Source of the DNA: DATLFA01 sp039915945
Lineage (GTDB): Bacteria; Actinomycetota; Acidimicrobiia; Acidimicrobiales; WLNW01
Assembly: GCA_039915945.1 (NCBI GenBank)
Contig: JBDSMH010000017.1
Span: 1 to 64,000, forward strand
Reading direction: 5' to 3'
Length of the DNA stretch: 64,000 nt
Shown here: positions 23,855 to 33,620 of the stretch, one piece after another
Numbering within the stretch: the stretch's first letter is position 1
How the letters are laid out: each line of letters opens with the position of its first letter
Made by a program: the position numbers and the translations under genes
The notes under the pieces: model-generated
What the model saw: only the letters and a program-made list of their open reading frames with translations
The model's database searches: none
What the model was told of the DNA's origin: nothing

Positions 23855-24370
23855 ATGTCGCGAAAGGCCGCACGCGAGCTTGCCCTCGCCGAGACCACCG
23901 GCAGCGTGGCGGTAGCAGGCAGCGTGGCGACTTCCGGCAGTGTCGCCGTGGCCGGCAGCGCGGCGACAACGGCGAGCGCGGCCGTAGCCGGCAGCGCCGC
24001 GACCGTCGGCAGTGTCGCCGTGGCCGGCAGCGTCGCTACCGCGGGCAGCGCTGGTGTGGCCGGCAGCATCCTCACCTTCTTCGGCATCGGCATAAAAGCC
24101 TGCATCGCCACCTTGGCGTGTGTGCGCTGCCGGCGGTGTGAGGCCTGCATCGCGTGGCATCGATTGCGTGGACTGCGTCGGTTGCATCGGTTGTGTCGGG
24201 CTACGGGGGGCGGTCGGTCGCCGAGGCGTGCGAGCCTGAGCGATCGTGCGCCGAACTCAGACGAGTGCGCGCCAACCAAGTTGTCGAGGCACGTCGATCG
24301 TCTCGTGCTCATTCGGCATGTAGAACTTGGCCGCGCTACCGGGCGCCCGGAAACCCGAGTACTCCGGTAG
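23855..24370 (+). CDS. Gly/Ala/Ser/Val repeat protein with membrane segment
   Basis: From ATG 23855 a 15-residue charged N-terminus (SRKAARELALAE) leads into about 4.7 copies of a 12-residue repeat of the form GSVAVAGSVATS, each built from two six-residue halves. It ends in a hydrophobic stretch SILTFFGIGIKACIATLACV and a Cys/Arg-rich tail. The hexad pattern with small residues suggests a beta-solenoid or bactofilin-like rod at a membrane; this is inference. The last 114 bp overlap the opposing FkbM gene, so the true C-terminus may be shorter or altered. Third positions favour coding on this strand. Confidence 0.5.
   Translation: MSRKAARELALAETTGSVAVAGSVATSGSVAVAGSAATTASAAVAGSAATVGSVAVAGSVATAGSAGVAGSILTFFGIGIKACIATLACVRCRRCEACIAWHRLRGLRRLHRLCRATGGGRSPRRASLSDRAPNSDECAPTKLSRHVDRLVLIRHVELGRATGRPETRVLR
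23900..24070 (+). repeat. 36-bp tandem repeats
   Basis: About 4.7 imperfect copies of a 36-bp unit, each composed of two related 18-bp halves (GGCAGCGTGGCG-like), encode the 12-residue repeats of the gene above. Copies differ mostly at synonymous or conservative positions. Confidence 0.75.
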
Positions 24371-25117
24371 ATCCACCGACACGTCAGACAACGTCACGTC
24401 GACCTGGATGATCGGACGGTGCCTCTCGATTGTTTCGTGGCCGCCCCACAACACCTGCTCTTCGGCACCCTCGGCGTCGATCTTCAGATAGTCGAGACGA
24501 TCCAACCCTTCCCATCGAAAGAGTTCATCGAGCGACACGGTCAACGTAGAGATTCCCGACGCGGTCTCGTCGCTGCGGACAAGACTGAACTTGTGGGGCT
24601 CTCCCCGATTCATCCAGAGCGTTCCTATCGACATGCGATCGGCCACGCAAAAATTCCGTAGTCGAACGTTGGTGAAGCCATTCGCATCGACGCTGCGACT
24701 CAGTGTCGACAACATTTCGAGAAACGGCTCGACCGCCAGCACTACGCCGCTGTCGCCGTAGTGCTTCGCCGCCTTGATCGTGTACTTACCCGTATTTGCA
24801 CCGATCTCGACGAACACACCGGTCGCACTCAAGAATCGTTCGAGATGCTCGAACTCGGGCTCCACCGCGTCGCCGTAGATGAAGACTTTGCGGGCGCCGA
24901 ACCCCGCGCGATTCGCGCCATAGACCACAGCTCCGCTCGACAATTTCGTCGTGAGCATCCGACCACGCGGCGTCAATGCAACGCGCACTTTCTTGGCGAA
25001 GATCTCGAGGTCGTGCTGGGGCAGACTGCGCGCGGTAAACCTCTTCAAGAGCACCATTGGTCCACCCTCGATCGATACCTGTCGCGGCGACACTCTCGTT
25101 TTCTTGCCGTGTGCCAA
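24257..25117 (-). CDS. FkbM-family methyltransferase
   Basis: A 286-residue S-adenosylmethionine-dependent methyltransferase of the FkbM type, which methylates hydroxyls on sugars or natural products. Motif I reads VFVEIGANTGKYT (near residue 102), followed by VVLAVEPFLEML and the conserved LDYLKIDAEGAEEQVLWG (near 208). An alternative start is the in-frame ATG at codon 21. Base composition is lower in GC than neighbouring genes and it stands alone in a patch of relics, which suggests acquisition by transfer. The target is unknown. Confidence 0.85.
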   Translation of the reverse strand: MAHGKKTRVSPRQVSIEGGPMVLLKRFTARSLPQHDLEIFAKKVRVALTPRGRMLTTKLSSGAVVYGANRAGFGARKVFIYGDAVEPEFEHLERFLSATGVFVEIGANTGKYTIKAAKHYGDSGVVLAVEPFLEMLSTLSRSVDANGFTNVRLRNFCVADRMSIGTLWMNRGEPHKFSLVRSDETASGISTLTVSLDELFRWEGLDRLDYLKIDAEGAEEQVLWGGHETIERHRPIIQVDVTLSDVSVDLPEYSGFRAPGSAAKFYMPNEHETIDVPRQLGWRALV

Positions 25118-25484
25118 ACCATAGCGGTCCGACCTTCTTCGTCGACCGGCAACATCACCGTTGACGGTGTGCGCGAGCTACAAAAATTTGCGAGGAGACA
25201 CGAAAGGCACGCGAAGAGCTTTGGGCGTTGGCCTATCCGCGGCGCAAGCCAACCCCCCGTGCGGTCGGGTCACCACACTGGCGATCAGAACGGCGCGCAC
25301 GGAGTGAGGTCAGCACCCTCCCCACACGGTCAGAAGGGCGTCAGAGACGAGCGGTTACCGGCGGATGTGAACCGCGGAGCGCCTTCTCACGTACTTCTCA
25401 ACGAGCGCGAGCCCAATTCTTACTGCGGGCATGCAATGCTCACCGCCCAACCCTGCTCAGGCCCACTAACGATTGAGAAGAGAG
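25118..25484. other. Intergenic region between FkbM and YceI genes
   Basis: About 370 bp with no supportable gene. A small hairpin CACCGT-TG-ACGGTG sits at 25156-25169 and an AT-richer patch ACAAAAATTTG at about 25180; these could belong to the promoter area of the FkbM gene, which is transcribed away from here. Confidence 0.4.
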
Positions 25485-26252
25485 ATGCAACTTTCCCGAA
25501 AGAAGAAGTGGGTCCTCGGCGGTGGTGTCGGCGCCGTGGCGGTCGTCGCCGCGATAGTCATCGTGTACTTCGCCTTCATCAAGTCCGACGCGCCACCCCC
25601 ACTGACGCTGAACAGCGTGGCGTCGACCGCACCCGTTTCCGCCGCGGACAACGCGACCGCGACGACCGCGGCCGGTGGCCTGACCACGACCTCAGCGTCC
25701 TCGGCGAACGCATCGGTGTCCAACCTCGACGGCACGTGGAAGATCACCACCGCGTCACAGGTCGGCTATCGCGTCACCGAGGACCTCGTCGGTGGTCTCG
25801 CCAACAACGTGGCGGTCGGACGCACCAACGCAGTCACCGGCACGGTCACTGTGGCCGGCACCAAGGTGACCGCAGTAGACGCCAGTGCCGATCTCACCAA
25901 GCTGACGAGTGACAGCAGCCGCCGTGACGGTCAAGTACAGACTCGCATCCTCAGCACGAGCCAGTTCCCGACCGCCACATTCAAATTGGCCTCGCCCATC
26001 GATTTCTCGACGGTTCCCGCGGTAGGCGCGGAGAACAAGGGCAAGGCAACCGGTGACCTCACCATCCACGGTGTCACCAAGCGCGTCACGATCGACGTGA
26101 CCTACCAACTCATATCGGCTACCGAGATCCGCATGCTCGGGACGGTCCCGATCGTGTGGTCCGACTACAAGATCCCTAGCCCCACGTTCGCCGGCGTCGC
26201 CGACGTACGCGACAACGGTGCCATGGAGTTCCTCATCGTCGCGACGCGCTGA
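25485..26252 (+). CDS. YceI-family protein, membrane anchored
   Basis: A 255-residue protein with a basic start (MQLSRKKKW), one transmembrane segment (about residues 10-30), a Thr/Ser/Ala-rich linker to about 80 and a YceI lipocalin-like beta barrel that begins GTWKITTASQVGYRV and ends with DNGAMEFLIVA. YceI proteins bind isoprenoid-type or amphiphilic lipids outside the cytoplasm. AGAAGAGAG precedes the chosen ATG; a start four codons earlier is possible. Confidence 0.9.
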   Translation: MQLSRKKKWVLGGGVGAVAVVAAIVIVYFAFIKSDAPPPLTLNSVASTAPVSAADNATATTAAGGLTTTSASSANASVSNLDGTWKITTASQVGYRVTEDLVGGLANNVAVGRTNAVTGTVTVAGTKVTAVDASADLTKLTSDSSRRDGQVQTRILSTSQFPTATFKLASPIDFSTVPAVGAENKGKATGDLTIHGVTKRVTIDVTYQLISATEIRMLGTVPIVWSDYKIPSPTFAGVADVRDNGAMEFLIVATR

Positions 26253-26259
26253 GGCGCTC

Positions 26260-27156
26260 TCAACCGTCGATGCCACCGGTGGCGACGGGAAGGAACTGCG
26301 CGAGGTCCACACGAGAGGGCGCCTCGATGCCTTCGCGCCACGGTGTGTGGAGGCCACGGTGGACGGCGAACTCCTGGGCCATCACGTGCGATCCGTTGGC
26401 CGGTAGCTCCTCGACCGGCGCATCGGCGAGGAACCGGACCACACTCGCCGGTGCCGACAGCGGCGCGAAGATCGAAGGGTCGTAGCCGAGCGCCGTCATC
26501 GCCCGATCGGCCTTCTCGGTGAGACACGGCCCGGGGTCGACATCGAAGGCCACTATCCCTTGACGGCCATACTCCGCTCTGAGACTGCCGGCCACGCGAC
26601 TGAGCGCGGCCTTGCTTGCGGTGTACGACAACCGGGGTCCGCCGCGGCCCGGCGCGGGGAGGTTGCGATAGAAGGATCGCGCCGACATGTTGACGACGCG
26701 TCCGCCCCCGTGCGCCAGCATGTTCGGCAGCACGCGCTTGATCAACGCGAGCGCTCCGAAGAAGTTGACCTGCATCTCGCGCTGGAACATCTCCATGGAG
26801 AAGTCGAGCGTGAACAGCGTCGAGCTCTGCGCCGTCGACATGATCGCGTTGTTGACCAACACGTCGATGCGGCCTCGCTCTTCGATGGCGCGGTCGGCGG
26901 CTGACTCGACCGAAGCATTGTCGAGCAGATCCATGACCGCGAACGATGCGGTTGCGCCCAACGACTCGATCTCGGCGCGCGTCTGCTCGAGACTGCCGGG
27001 CAACGGTTCGCCGTCGGAGAACGAATCGACCGATTGCCCACTCGTCAACGTGCGGCCACCGATCACCACGTGGAAGCCGGCCTTGGCCAGCTCGAGACAG
27101 ATCGCCTTGCCGATGCCTCGAGTCCCGCCCGTCACGAGCGCGGTTCGCTCAGTCAT
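26260..27156 (-). CDS. Short-chain dehydrogenase/reductase
   Basis: A 298-residue SDR oxidoreductase. The cofactor motif is TGGTRGIG (residues 9-16), followed by MDLLDNAS, the NNA motif at VLVNNAIMS and the catalytic Ser (NMSARSF) and YTASKAA (Tyr/Lys) pair. The arginine after the second glycine suggests NADP(H). The C-terminal extension of about 40 residues is longer than in classical 250-residue SDRs. Substrate unknown. It converges on the YceI gene and is divergent from the methyltransferase. Confidence 0.9.
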   Translation of the reverse strand: MTERTALVTGGTRGIGKAICLELAKAGFHVVIGGRTLTSGQSVDSFSDGEPLPGSLEQTRAEIESLGATASFAVMDLLDNASVESAADRAIEERGRIDVLVNNAIMSTAQSSTLFTLDFSMEMFQREMQVNFFGALALIKRVLPNMLAHGGGRVVNMSARSFYRNLPAPGRGGPRLSYTASKAALSRVAGSLRAEYGRQGIVAFDVDPGPCLTEKADRAMTALGYDPSIFAPLSAPASVVRFLADAPVEELPANGSHVMAQEFAVHRGLHTPWREGIEAPSRVDLAQFLPVATGGIDG

Positions 27157-27225
27157 CTCATCCCCCCTCGGACGAGACGGTACGCTAGCGGCGGATTATC
27201 GCCGCAAATGTGTGGAGCCAACTCA

Positions 27226-28086
27226 GTGAGCTCGCCCGACACGATGTCAACTGCCGAAGCCGCCTCCCGATGGCGCGCCTTGCAGACCCTGCACCTCGAC
27301 CCTCCGGCGTTCGTCGACGACTGGGCCGTGCACTTGTTGCCCGACGACGAGCGCTACGCGTTGCGGGGCGACGTGGGCCGCGCCGAGTTCCTGTCGAACA
27401 CGCGCGGCTGGGCGATGTCCGGCGTCGGTGTGGGCAGCTTGCTCTTCGCCGAAGACGTCGTCCTCGCCGCGGTCGAGTCGGGCATCGACCAATACGTCAT
27501 CCTCGGCGCCGGCTTCGACACGTTCGCGCTGCGACACCCTGAGCTCGCCGGGCGACTCACGACATTCGAAGTCGATCACCCCGACGTGCAACAGCTCAAG
27601 CGGCAACGGGTGGCCGCCGCGCCCGCAGTGGCGCTGCTGCCGCACTTCGTACCGGTCGACTTCGAAGTCACGCTGCTCTCGGCCCAACTACTTTCCTCGC
27701 CCTACGACACGACGCGGCCGACCGTGGTCAGCTGGCTCAACACGCTGCCCTACCTGACGCCGGCCGCGATCGAATCGACTCTCTCCGACCTCGCCGATCT
27801 GACCGCGCCGGGCAGCATCCTCGTGTGCAACTACCCCTGCAAGGACGTGCCCATCAGCGACAAGCAAAAAGCGGTGTTGCGCAACAACATGGCCAATGTC
27901 GCCGCCCGCGGAGAGCCGTTCCAAAGCCGATTTGCGCCCGACGAGTTCGTCGCGTTGCTCGCGAAGCACGAGTTCGCGGTCACCGCACACTTGACCGACC
28001 TCGATCTCAACGAGCGCTACTACGCCAACCGCACCGACGGCTTTCGGGCGGGCGTGCCGGCGCGGATCATCACCGCGCGCCGTTAG
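27226..28086 (+). CDS. SAM-dependent methyltransferase, leucine carboxyl methyltransferase-like
   Basis: A 286-residue member of the TIGR00027-type family common in actinobacteria. The SAM motif is QYVILGAGFDTFALR (near residue 89), followed by TFEVDHPDVQQLK and VSWLNTLPYLTPAAI. GTG at 27226 has GGAG eight bases upstream; an ATG six codons earlier lacks a ribosome site. Physiological substrate unknown; mycobacterial relatives are numerous and poorly characterised. Divergent from the SDR gene. Confidence 0.86.
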   Translation: MSSPDTMSTAEAASRWRALQTLHLDPPAFVDDWAVHLLPDDERYALRGDVGRAEFLSNTRGWAMSGVGVGSLLFAEDVVLAAVESGIDQYVILGAGFDTFALRHPELAGRLTTFEVDHPDVQQLKRQRVAAAPAVALLPHFVPVDFEVTLLSAQLLSSPYDTTRPTVVSWLNTLPYLTPAAIESTLSDLADLTAPGSILVCNYPCKDVPISDKQKAVLRNNMANVAARGEPFQSRFAPDEFVALLAKHEFAVTAHLTDLDLNERYYANRTDGFRAGVPARIITARR

Positions 28087-28106
28087 CCCCGCTCACGCGA
28101 TCACAC

Positions 28107-28694
28107 TCACACGAGGCCGTGCAGCGCGGCGAACGGATCCCAGTGAGGATCGACGTGCCACTCGTACTCGGTGTTGTCGGCGACACTCTGCGCGACATCG
28201 CTGCCATGGAGGTGGGCGATCAACGCCAGCGCCATGTCGATACCCGCCGCGACACCAGATGACGTCCATCGGTTGCGGTCGACGACCCAGCGCGCTTCGG
28301 GCACCCATTCGACGCGAGGGCCTTGTTCGCGCACCCACTCGAACGACCGCTTGTTGGACGTCGCGCGATAGCCGTCGAGTAGGCCGGCGGCGGCCAACAG
28401 CGCCGTGGCGCAGTAGCGGGCGAGCCAGTCGAGGAACGAACCGTCCTCGATCACCACCAGACGACCGATACCTCCGGGAACGAGCACGATGTCCACCGGG
28501 GGTGCATCGGCGTAGGCGTAGTCGGCATGGGCACTCGGGCCTTGGTTGCTCACCACCGCGCCGGCCTGTGGACCGAGCATCGAGAGCTCGAAGCGATTGG
28601 GGAGCACCCCGAACATCTCGAGTGGACCGAACACGTCGAGCAACTCGAAGCGGGCGAACAACACGGCGCCGATGCGTAAGGGGGTGGTGCTCAT
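28107..28694 (-). CDS. DJ-1/PfpI (ThiJ) family protein
   Basis: A 195-residue protein resembling isonitrile-hydratase-type DJ-1/PfpI members: LFARFELLDVFGPLEMF at the N-terminus, DIVLVPGGIGRL near residue 69 and the nucleophile elbow ARYCATALLAAAGLLDG near residue 92, where the cysteine is kept but the usual CTGA context reads CATA. The activity is not predictable. It converges on the methyltransferase gene and follows the MFS gene on the same strand with 40 bp between. Confidence 0.8.
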   Translation of the reverse strand: MSTTPLRIGAVLFARFELLDVFGPLEMFGVLPNRFELSMLGPQAGAVVSNQGPSAHADYAYADAPPVDIVLVPGGIGRLVVIEDGSFLDWLARYCATALLAAAGLLDGYRATSNKRSFEWVREQGPRVEWVPEARWVVDRNRWTSSGVAAGIDMALALIAHLHGSDVAQSVADNTEYEWHVDPHWDPFAALHGLV

Positions 28695-28734
28695 CGCGAC
28701 ATTGTGCTCGTCCGGCGCTCGACGACCAATCGAT

Positions 28735-30123
28735 TTACGGCGGGGCCACGGCCACCGGTACCGGTTGGCGGCGCGTGTTGTAGAACGCCACCGTCGGCAC
28801 CGTCAGCAGGGCGATGAACAGCGCGACCCCGAAGGCCCATCCCATCGTCGACGCCGCGTAGCTGTCGGCGATGACCGCAGACATGATGGTGGTGCCCGAC
28901 GCGGAGCCGATCTGACTCAACATGTTGAGCACACCGGTGGTGATGCCGATGTCCGCGGTGTCGACGGTGTCCGCCACGAGCGCGTAGATGACGGTGCGCG
29001 CGTAGCCGTTGGCGAATCCGGTGACGACCAAACCCACTTCGATGAGCCAGATCGACCGGTCGATGGGACCGATCACCATGAACGCGGATCCGACGATGAG
29101 CGCGGCATTGCCGAAGATCTGAAGTTTGTTGACGCTGCGCGTGTCGTGGTGGTGTCCGGCGACCCACGCGCCGGACGCGAAACCGAAGGGTCGAGTGATC
29201 AAGAAGAGCGACGTCTTGCCCACCGAATAGCCGAACAGGCGTTGCAGCATCAACGGCGCGAGCACGAAGCTGCCGATGAACGACGCCTGCATGAACAACA
29301 TCGTGGTCGCGGACGCGCTGAACGATCGTCGCCGTAAGTAGTGCAGCGGCAGCAACGGGAACCGTGCCCGTTGCTCGGTGCGGATGAAGCTCGCCATCGC
29401 CAACGGCGTCAGCACGATGGTTGCGATGACGAAGGGATTTTCGATGCCCCACGGCCGTACGCGATTGATGGCGAACATGGCCGAGGTGACGCCGACACCG
29501 AGCGTGAATGCGCCGGCCGTGTCGAAGCGGACATCCGGGCGTCGTTGTGTCTCACTCAACAGCGGTAGCGCCATGCACCACGCGATGAACGCCGGCACCG
29601 CTTGTATGACGAACAGTGCGCGCCACCCGATCGCGTCGACCGCGGGGCCCCCGATGACGACACCGAGCACGGGAGCGAGACCGCCCGCCACGTTGAGCAA
29701 GCCGATGGCGCGCGCCCGCTCGCTCGCGGGTAGTTGTGCCGCGACAAGCGCGATGGCGGCGGTACCCGTGGCCCCACCGCCGATCTGGCTCACCGTGCGG
29801 GCGAGAATGAGCGACAACGGGTTCCACGCGAGCGCGGTCAACACGGAGAAGACGGTCGCGAACCCGAAGCCGATGACGTAGATACGTCGATGCCCGTAGA
29901 GGTCGCCCAGCTTGCCGAACAACGGCATGCCGAGCGCGAAGCCGATGCTCGGCGCGACTTGTACCCACGAGATCGTCGCGAGGTCCGTGTGCATATCGAC
30001 GCGGATCTTTTCGAGCGACGCCACGAGTACCGTCGTCGGGAACGAGGTCGCGGCGACACCGACCATCAACGTGATGGTGATGAGCGTCAGCCGCCGTCCC
30101 TCGACCGTCCCCCCTGAAGTCAC
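28735..30123 (-). CDS. MFS transporter, DHA2-like drug exporter type
   Basis: A 462-residue membrane protein with at least 12 hydrophobic segments. Motif A appears as GKLGDLYGHRR between helices 2 and 3, and a motif-C-like APVLGVVIGGPAVD in helix 5, which is typical of proton-driven drug exporters. GTG at 30123 with AGAGGT just upstream is preferred; the frame is open for 77 more codons upstream but they are Arg/Pro-rich and overlap the start region of the divergent ABC transporter. Substrate unknown. Confidence 0.86.
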   Translation of the reverse strand: MTSGGTVEGRRLTLITITLMVGVAATSFPTTVLVASLEKIRVDMHTDLATISWVQVAPSIGFALGMPLFGKLGDLYGHRRIYVIGFGFATVFSVLTALAWNPLSLILARTVSQIGGGATGTAAIALVAAQLPASERARAIGLLNVAGGLAPVLGVVIGGPAVDAIGWRALFVIQAVPAFIAWCMALPLLSETQRRPDVRFDTAGAFTLGVGVTSAMFAINRVRPWGIENPFVIATIVLTPLAMASFIRTEQRARFPLLPLHYLRRRSFSASATTMLFMQASFIGSFVLAPLMLQRLFGYSVGKTSLFLITRPFGFASGAWVAGHHHDTRSVNKLQIFGNAALIVGSAFMVIGPIDRSIWLIEVGLVVTGFANGYARTVIYALVADTVDTADIGITTGVLNMLSQIGSASGTTIMSAVIADSYAASTMGWAFGVALFIALLTVPTVAFYNTRRQPVPVAVAPP

Positions 30124-30247
30124 CGACCTCTGTCTAACAGCGAACGATCGTCGGCGGCCCCCGAGCGCGGCGCTATGTGACCGATGACAGCGCCGGTGCA
30201 GAGGGCGGCAGCGACCCACCGTGCCCGACCGCCGTGAAGGACTGTCA

Positions 30248-32179
30248 GTGGGTCCCCCTAGGCTGTGCGCCATGAGACCCGGCGGCCCGATGATGATGAT
30301 GCATTCGATGGGCGATCCCGATGCCCCTCGCAGCGCCAAGCTCAAAGCCGGCACGGCGCGCCGAGTGCTCGCCTACACCACTCGCTACCGGGGCATGCTC
30401 ATCGGCTTCGTCGTCGTCATCGTGATCCAGGCGGTACTCCAACTGCTGCCCGCGCTGCTCTTCCGGCGCATGATCGACCACGCCATCCCTTCCCACGACC
30501 GTCCCGAGCTCAACCTGCTCGCCGCGCTCATCTTGGGAGGCGCCTTCTTCGAGGCGGTGCTCTCGTTGTTCGAGCGCTATTGGTCGTCGCGCATCGGCGA
30601 GGGCCTCATCTACGACCTGCGGGTGACGCTGTTCGACCACGTCCAACGCATGCCCATTTCCTTCTTCACGCGCACCCAGACCGGCGCCTTGGTCAGCCGC
30701 ATGAACAACGACGTGATCGGCGCGCAGCGGGCCGTCACCGGCACGCTCGGCTCGGTCGTCTCCAACTCCATCACGCTGACCACCGTGCTCATCACGTTGT
30801 TCATCCTCCAGTGGCAACTCACGCTGTTGGCCCTCGTGCTGCTGCCACTGTTCTTGCTCCCGGCCAAGCGAGTCGGTAGGCGGCTACAGACGATCACTCG
30901 CGAATCGATGAACCACAACGCGGCGATGAACACGCAGATGACCGAGCGGTTCAACGTCGCCGGCGCGCTGCTGGTCAAGCTGTTCGGTCGGCCCAAGTCC
31001 GAGGTCGACGAGTTCTCCGGGCGCGCCGATCGCGTGCGGGCCATCGGTGTCAGCTCCGCGATGTACAGCCGCGTCGTCGTGGTCGCGCTGACACTCGTCG
31101 GTGCCGTCGGCACTGCTGCGATCTACTGGATCGGCGGGCAGCTGGCGATCTCCGGTTCGCTCACCACCGGCACGCTGGCGGCGATGGGCATCCTCGTGGC
31201 TCGCATCTACATGCCGCTCACCAGCCTCACCAATGCTCGCATCGACGTCATGTCCGCCATGGTGTCCTTCGAGCGAGTCTTCGAGGTGCTCGACGCGCCC
31301 AACACCATCAGCGACAAGCCCGATGCGACGACGCTCGACGACGTCAAAGGTGCGATCGAGTTCGACCATGTCACGTTCCGCTACCCGCGCGCCGACGAGA
31401 CATCGGTGCCGTCGCTCGAGCTCAGCTCGGTGCACAACTACGCCGGCGAAAACGTCGAGGTACTGCGCGATATCAATCTGTCCATCGCGCAGGGGCAACT
31501 GGTCGCGCTCGTCGGCCCTTCGGGCGCGGGCAAGACCACCCTTGCATCGCTCGTGCCCCGGCTCTACGACGTCACATCCGGCGCGGTGCGCATCGACGGT
31601 CACGACGTCCGCGATCTGACACAGGCGAGCGTGCACGACGCCATCGGTGTGGTGTCGCAAGATCCGCATCTCTTCCACGACACGGTGTTGTCCAATCTCC
31701 GCTACGCCCGCCCCGACGCGACCTTCGACGAGATTCAAGCCGCCTGCCGGGCCGCGCAGATCCATGACGTCATCGCGGCGCTGCCCGATGGCTACGACAC
31801 CCTTGTCGGCGAGCGCGGCTACCGACTGTCGGGCGGCGAAAAGCAGCGCCTCGCCATCGCCCGCATGTTGGTCAAAGATCCGGCCATCGTCGTGCTCGAC
31901 GAAGCAACGAGTCACCTCGACAGCGAAAACGAGTCACTGGTGCAGCAGGCGCTGGCCAATGCCCTCGCCAATCGCACCGCCATCGTCATCGCGCATCGCC
32001 TGTCGACGATCACCAATGCCGATCAGATCGTGGTCATCGATGAAGGCCGTGTCGTCGAGCGCGGCCGCCACGAAGAGTTGCGGGCGGCCGGCGGTCTCTA
32101 TGCCGACCTCTACAACACGCTCGTGCGCGACCACGGCTCGCACGACATCATCGACAACATCGACGCCCCGGTTGCTTAG
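30248..32179 (+). CDS. ABC exporter (fused membrane and ATPase domains)
   Basis: A half-size ABC exporter of about 643 residues: six predicted helices in the N-terminal half (to about residue 330) and an ATPase with Walker A GPSGAGKTTLA, signature YRLSGGEKQR and Walker B IVVLDEATSHLD, then the switch histidine in VIAHRLSTI. It should work as a homodimer, because no partner is adjacent. GTG at 30248 with GAAGGA six bases upstream is preferred; ATG codons at 30272 and 30290-30299 are alternatives. The xseA start lies two bases after its stop, so the genes may be co-transcribed. Confidence 0.92.
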   Translation: MGPPRLCAMRPGGPMMMMHSMGDPDAPRSAKLKAGTARRVLAYTTRYRGMLIGFVVVIVIQAVLQLLPALLFRRMIDHAIPSHDRPELNLLAALILGGAFFEAVLSLFERYWSSRIGEGLIYDLRVTLFDHVQRMPISFFTRTQTGALVSRMNNDVIGAQRAVTGTLGSVVSNSITLTTVLITLFILQWQLTLLALVLLPLFLLPAKRVGRRLQTITRESMNHNAAMNTQMTERFNVAGALLVKLFGRPKSEVDEFSGRADRVRAIGVSSAMYSRVVVVALTLVGAVGTAAIYWIGGQLAISGSLTTGTLAAMGILVARIYMPLTSLTNARIDVMSAMVSFERVFEVLDAPNTISDKPDATTLDDVKGAIEFDHVTFRYPRADETSVPSLELSSVHNYAGENVEVLRDINLSIAQGQLVALVGPSGAGKTTLASLVPRLYDVTSGAVRIDGHDVRDLTQASVHDAIGVVSQDPHLFHDTVLSNLRYARPDATFDEIQAACRAAQIHDVIAALPDGYDTLVGERGYRLSGGEKQRLAIARMLVKDPAIVVLDEATSHLDSENESLVQQALANALANRTAIVIAHRLSTITNADQIVVIDEGRVVERGRHEELRAAGGLYADLYNTLVRDHGSHDIIDNIDAPVA

Positions 32180-32181
32180 TC

Positions 32182-33618
32182 GTGCTCGACGAGCTGACCC
32201 ACACGTATTCGGTGGCCGAGCTCGGTCAGCGGGTGTTCGATGCGCTCGAGACGTGCTTCCCCGACGACGTCTGGGTCCACGGCGTCATCGTCAATCTCAA
32301 GCGCAGCCGCAACGGGCACGTCTATTTCGACTTGTGTGATCTCGTCGAGGCCGGGCAGCCCCCGTTGGCGACGCTGCCGGTGGCGTTGTTCAAGATGAAC
32401 AAAGACGTCGTCAACGCGTTGCTCAAACGCACGGGCAACATCCGCATGGAAGACGGCGTGCAGGTGCGCGTTCGGGGCGTGGTCACGTTCTACGCGCCGA
32501 CGGGTCGCCTTCAGCTGCGTATGACGAGCATCGATCCGTCGTTCACGCTCGGGTCGATGGCCGCCGATCGCGACCGCGTCCTCAAGAAGCTCGCCGCCGA
32601 AGGCCTGATCGAGTGCAACCGGTCGATCCCGTTGAGCGCCGCGCCGTTGCGCGTCGGCCTCGTCACCGCCGCGGGGTCCGCGGCCTATCACGACTTCATG
32701 ACCGAGCTGACCAACTCCAACATCTCGTGGCAGGTGCAACACATCGACGTACAGGTGCAGGGCGTGCGCGCGGAGGCCGCCATCTGCGCTGCACTCGCCA
32801 CGTTCGCGCAGCGCTCCGTCGACGTCATCGCGATGGTGCGCGGCGGCGGTTCGCGCACCGACCTGATGGCCTTCGACAGTGAGCTCGTCGCCCGGGCGAT
32901 CGCGGCGTCACCGGCCCCGGTTTTCACCGGCATCGGCCACGAAACCGATCGAGCGATCGCCGACGAAGTCGCGCACGCCTGCTACAAGACGCCCACCGCG
33001 TGCGCGCAGGCGCTCGTCGCGTTGGCGCAGGGCTATGTCCGGGCCTGCGAGACCGCGTGGGCCAACGTCCACCATCGCGCGCAGGCAATTCTCGACGACC
33101 ACGAACGCGCCACCATCGAACTCGCCACGAGCACCGCGTCGGCCACGACGCGACTGCTCACTGCGCACCGCCAGCAGAGCCGTCATCTCGCCGAGCGCAT
33201 CGCGGCCGAGACCAACCACGCACTATCGCGGGCCCAGACCCGACTCGACCGCCACCGGGCGACCACCGTCGGCACCGGGCGCCGCCAGCTACGGCAAGCG
33301 CAGAGCGGCCTCGATCAACGCGGCACCGCGTTGCCGTTGCGAGCAGCGCGCGCCATGGCTCGGGCCGAGCGCGCAGTCGACATCACCGCCTCCCGGGTGC
33401 GGGCCCACGATCCCGCGCGGTTGCTCGCCCGCGGGTTCACCGTGACGCGGCGGGCCGACGGCTCCATCGTGCGCAGCACGGCCGGGCTCGCGCCCGACGA
33501 CGAGTTGCTCACCACCTTCGCCGACGGCACGGCCCGGGTCCGGGTCTTGGCGGTCGACCAACTCGCGTCGAGAGACGCCGCCGATCCGGCCGACGAGCGA
33601 GTAACAGGGGAAGATTGA
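32182..33618 (+). CDS. xseA: Exodeoxyribonuclease VII large subunit
   Basis: Single-strand DNA exonuclease subunit. The 478 residues contain the N-terminal OB domain (VWVHGVIVNLKRSRNGHVYF), the catalytic domain with PLRVGLVTAAGSAAYHDF, the MVRGGGSRTDLMAFD motif and GIGHETDRAIADEVA, then the long coiled-coil stalk and a C-terminal domain (RLLARGFTVTRRADG). Starts at GTG. Two bases before xseB start. Confidence 0.96.
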   Translation: MLDELTHTYSVAELGQRVFDALETCFPDDVWVHGVIVNLKRSRNGHVYFDLCDLVEAGQPPLATLPVALFKMNKDVVNALLKRTGNIRMEDGVQVRVRGVVTFYAPTGRLQLRMTSIDPSFTLGSMAADRDRVLKKLAAEGLIECNRSIPLSAAPLRVGLVTAAGSAAYHDFMTELTNSNISWQVQHIDVQVQGVRAEAAICAALATFAQRSVDVIAMVRGGGSRTDLMAFDSELVARAIAASPAPVFTGIGHETDRAIADEVAHACYKTPTACAQALVALAQGYVRACETAWANVHHRAQAILDDHERATIELATSTASATTRLLTAHRQQSRHLAERIAAETNHALSRAQTRLDRHRATTVGTGRRQLRQAQSGLDQRGTALPLRAARAMARAERAVDITASRVRAHDPARLLARGFTVTRRADGSIVRSTAGLAPDDELLTTFADGTARVRVLAVDQLASRDAADPADERVTGED

Positions 33619-33620
33619 GC

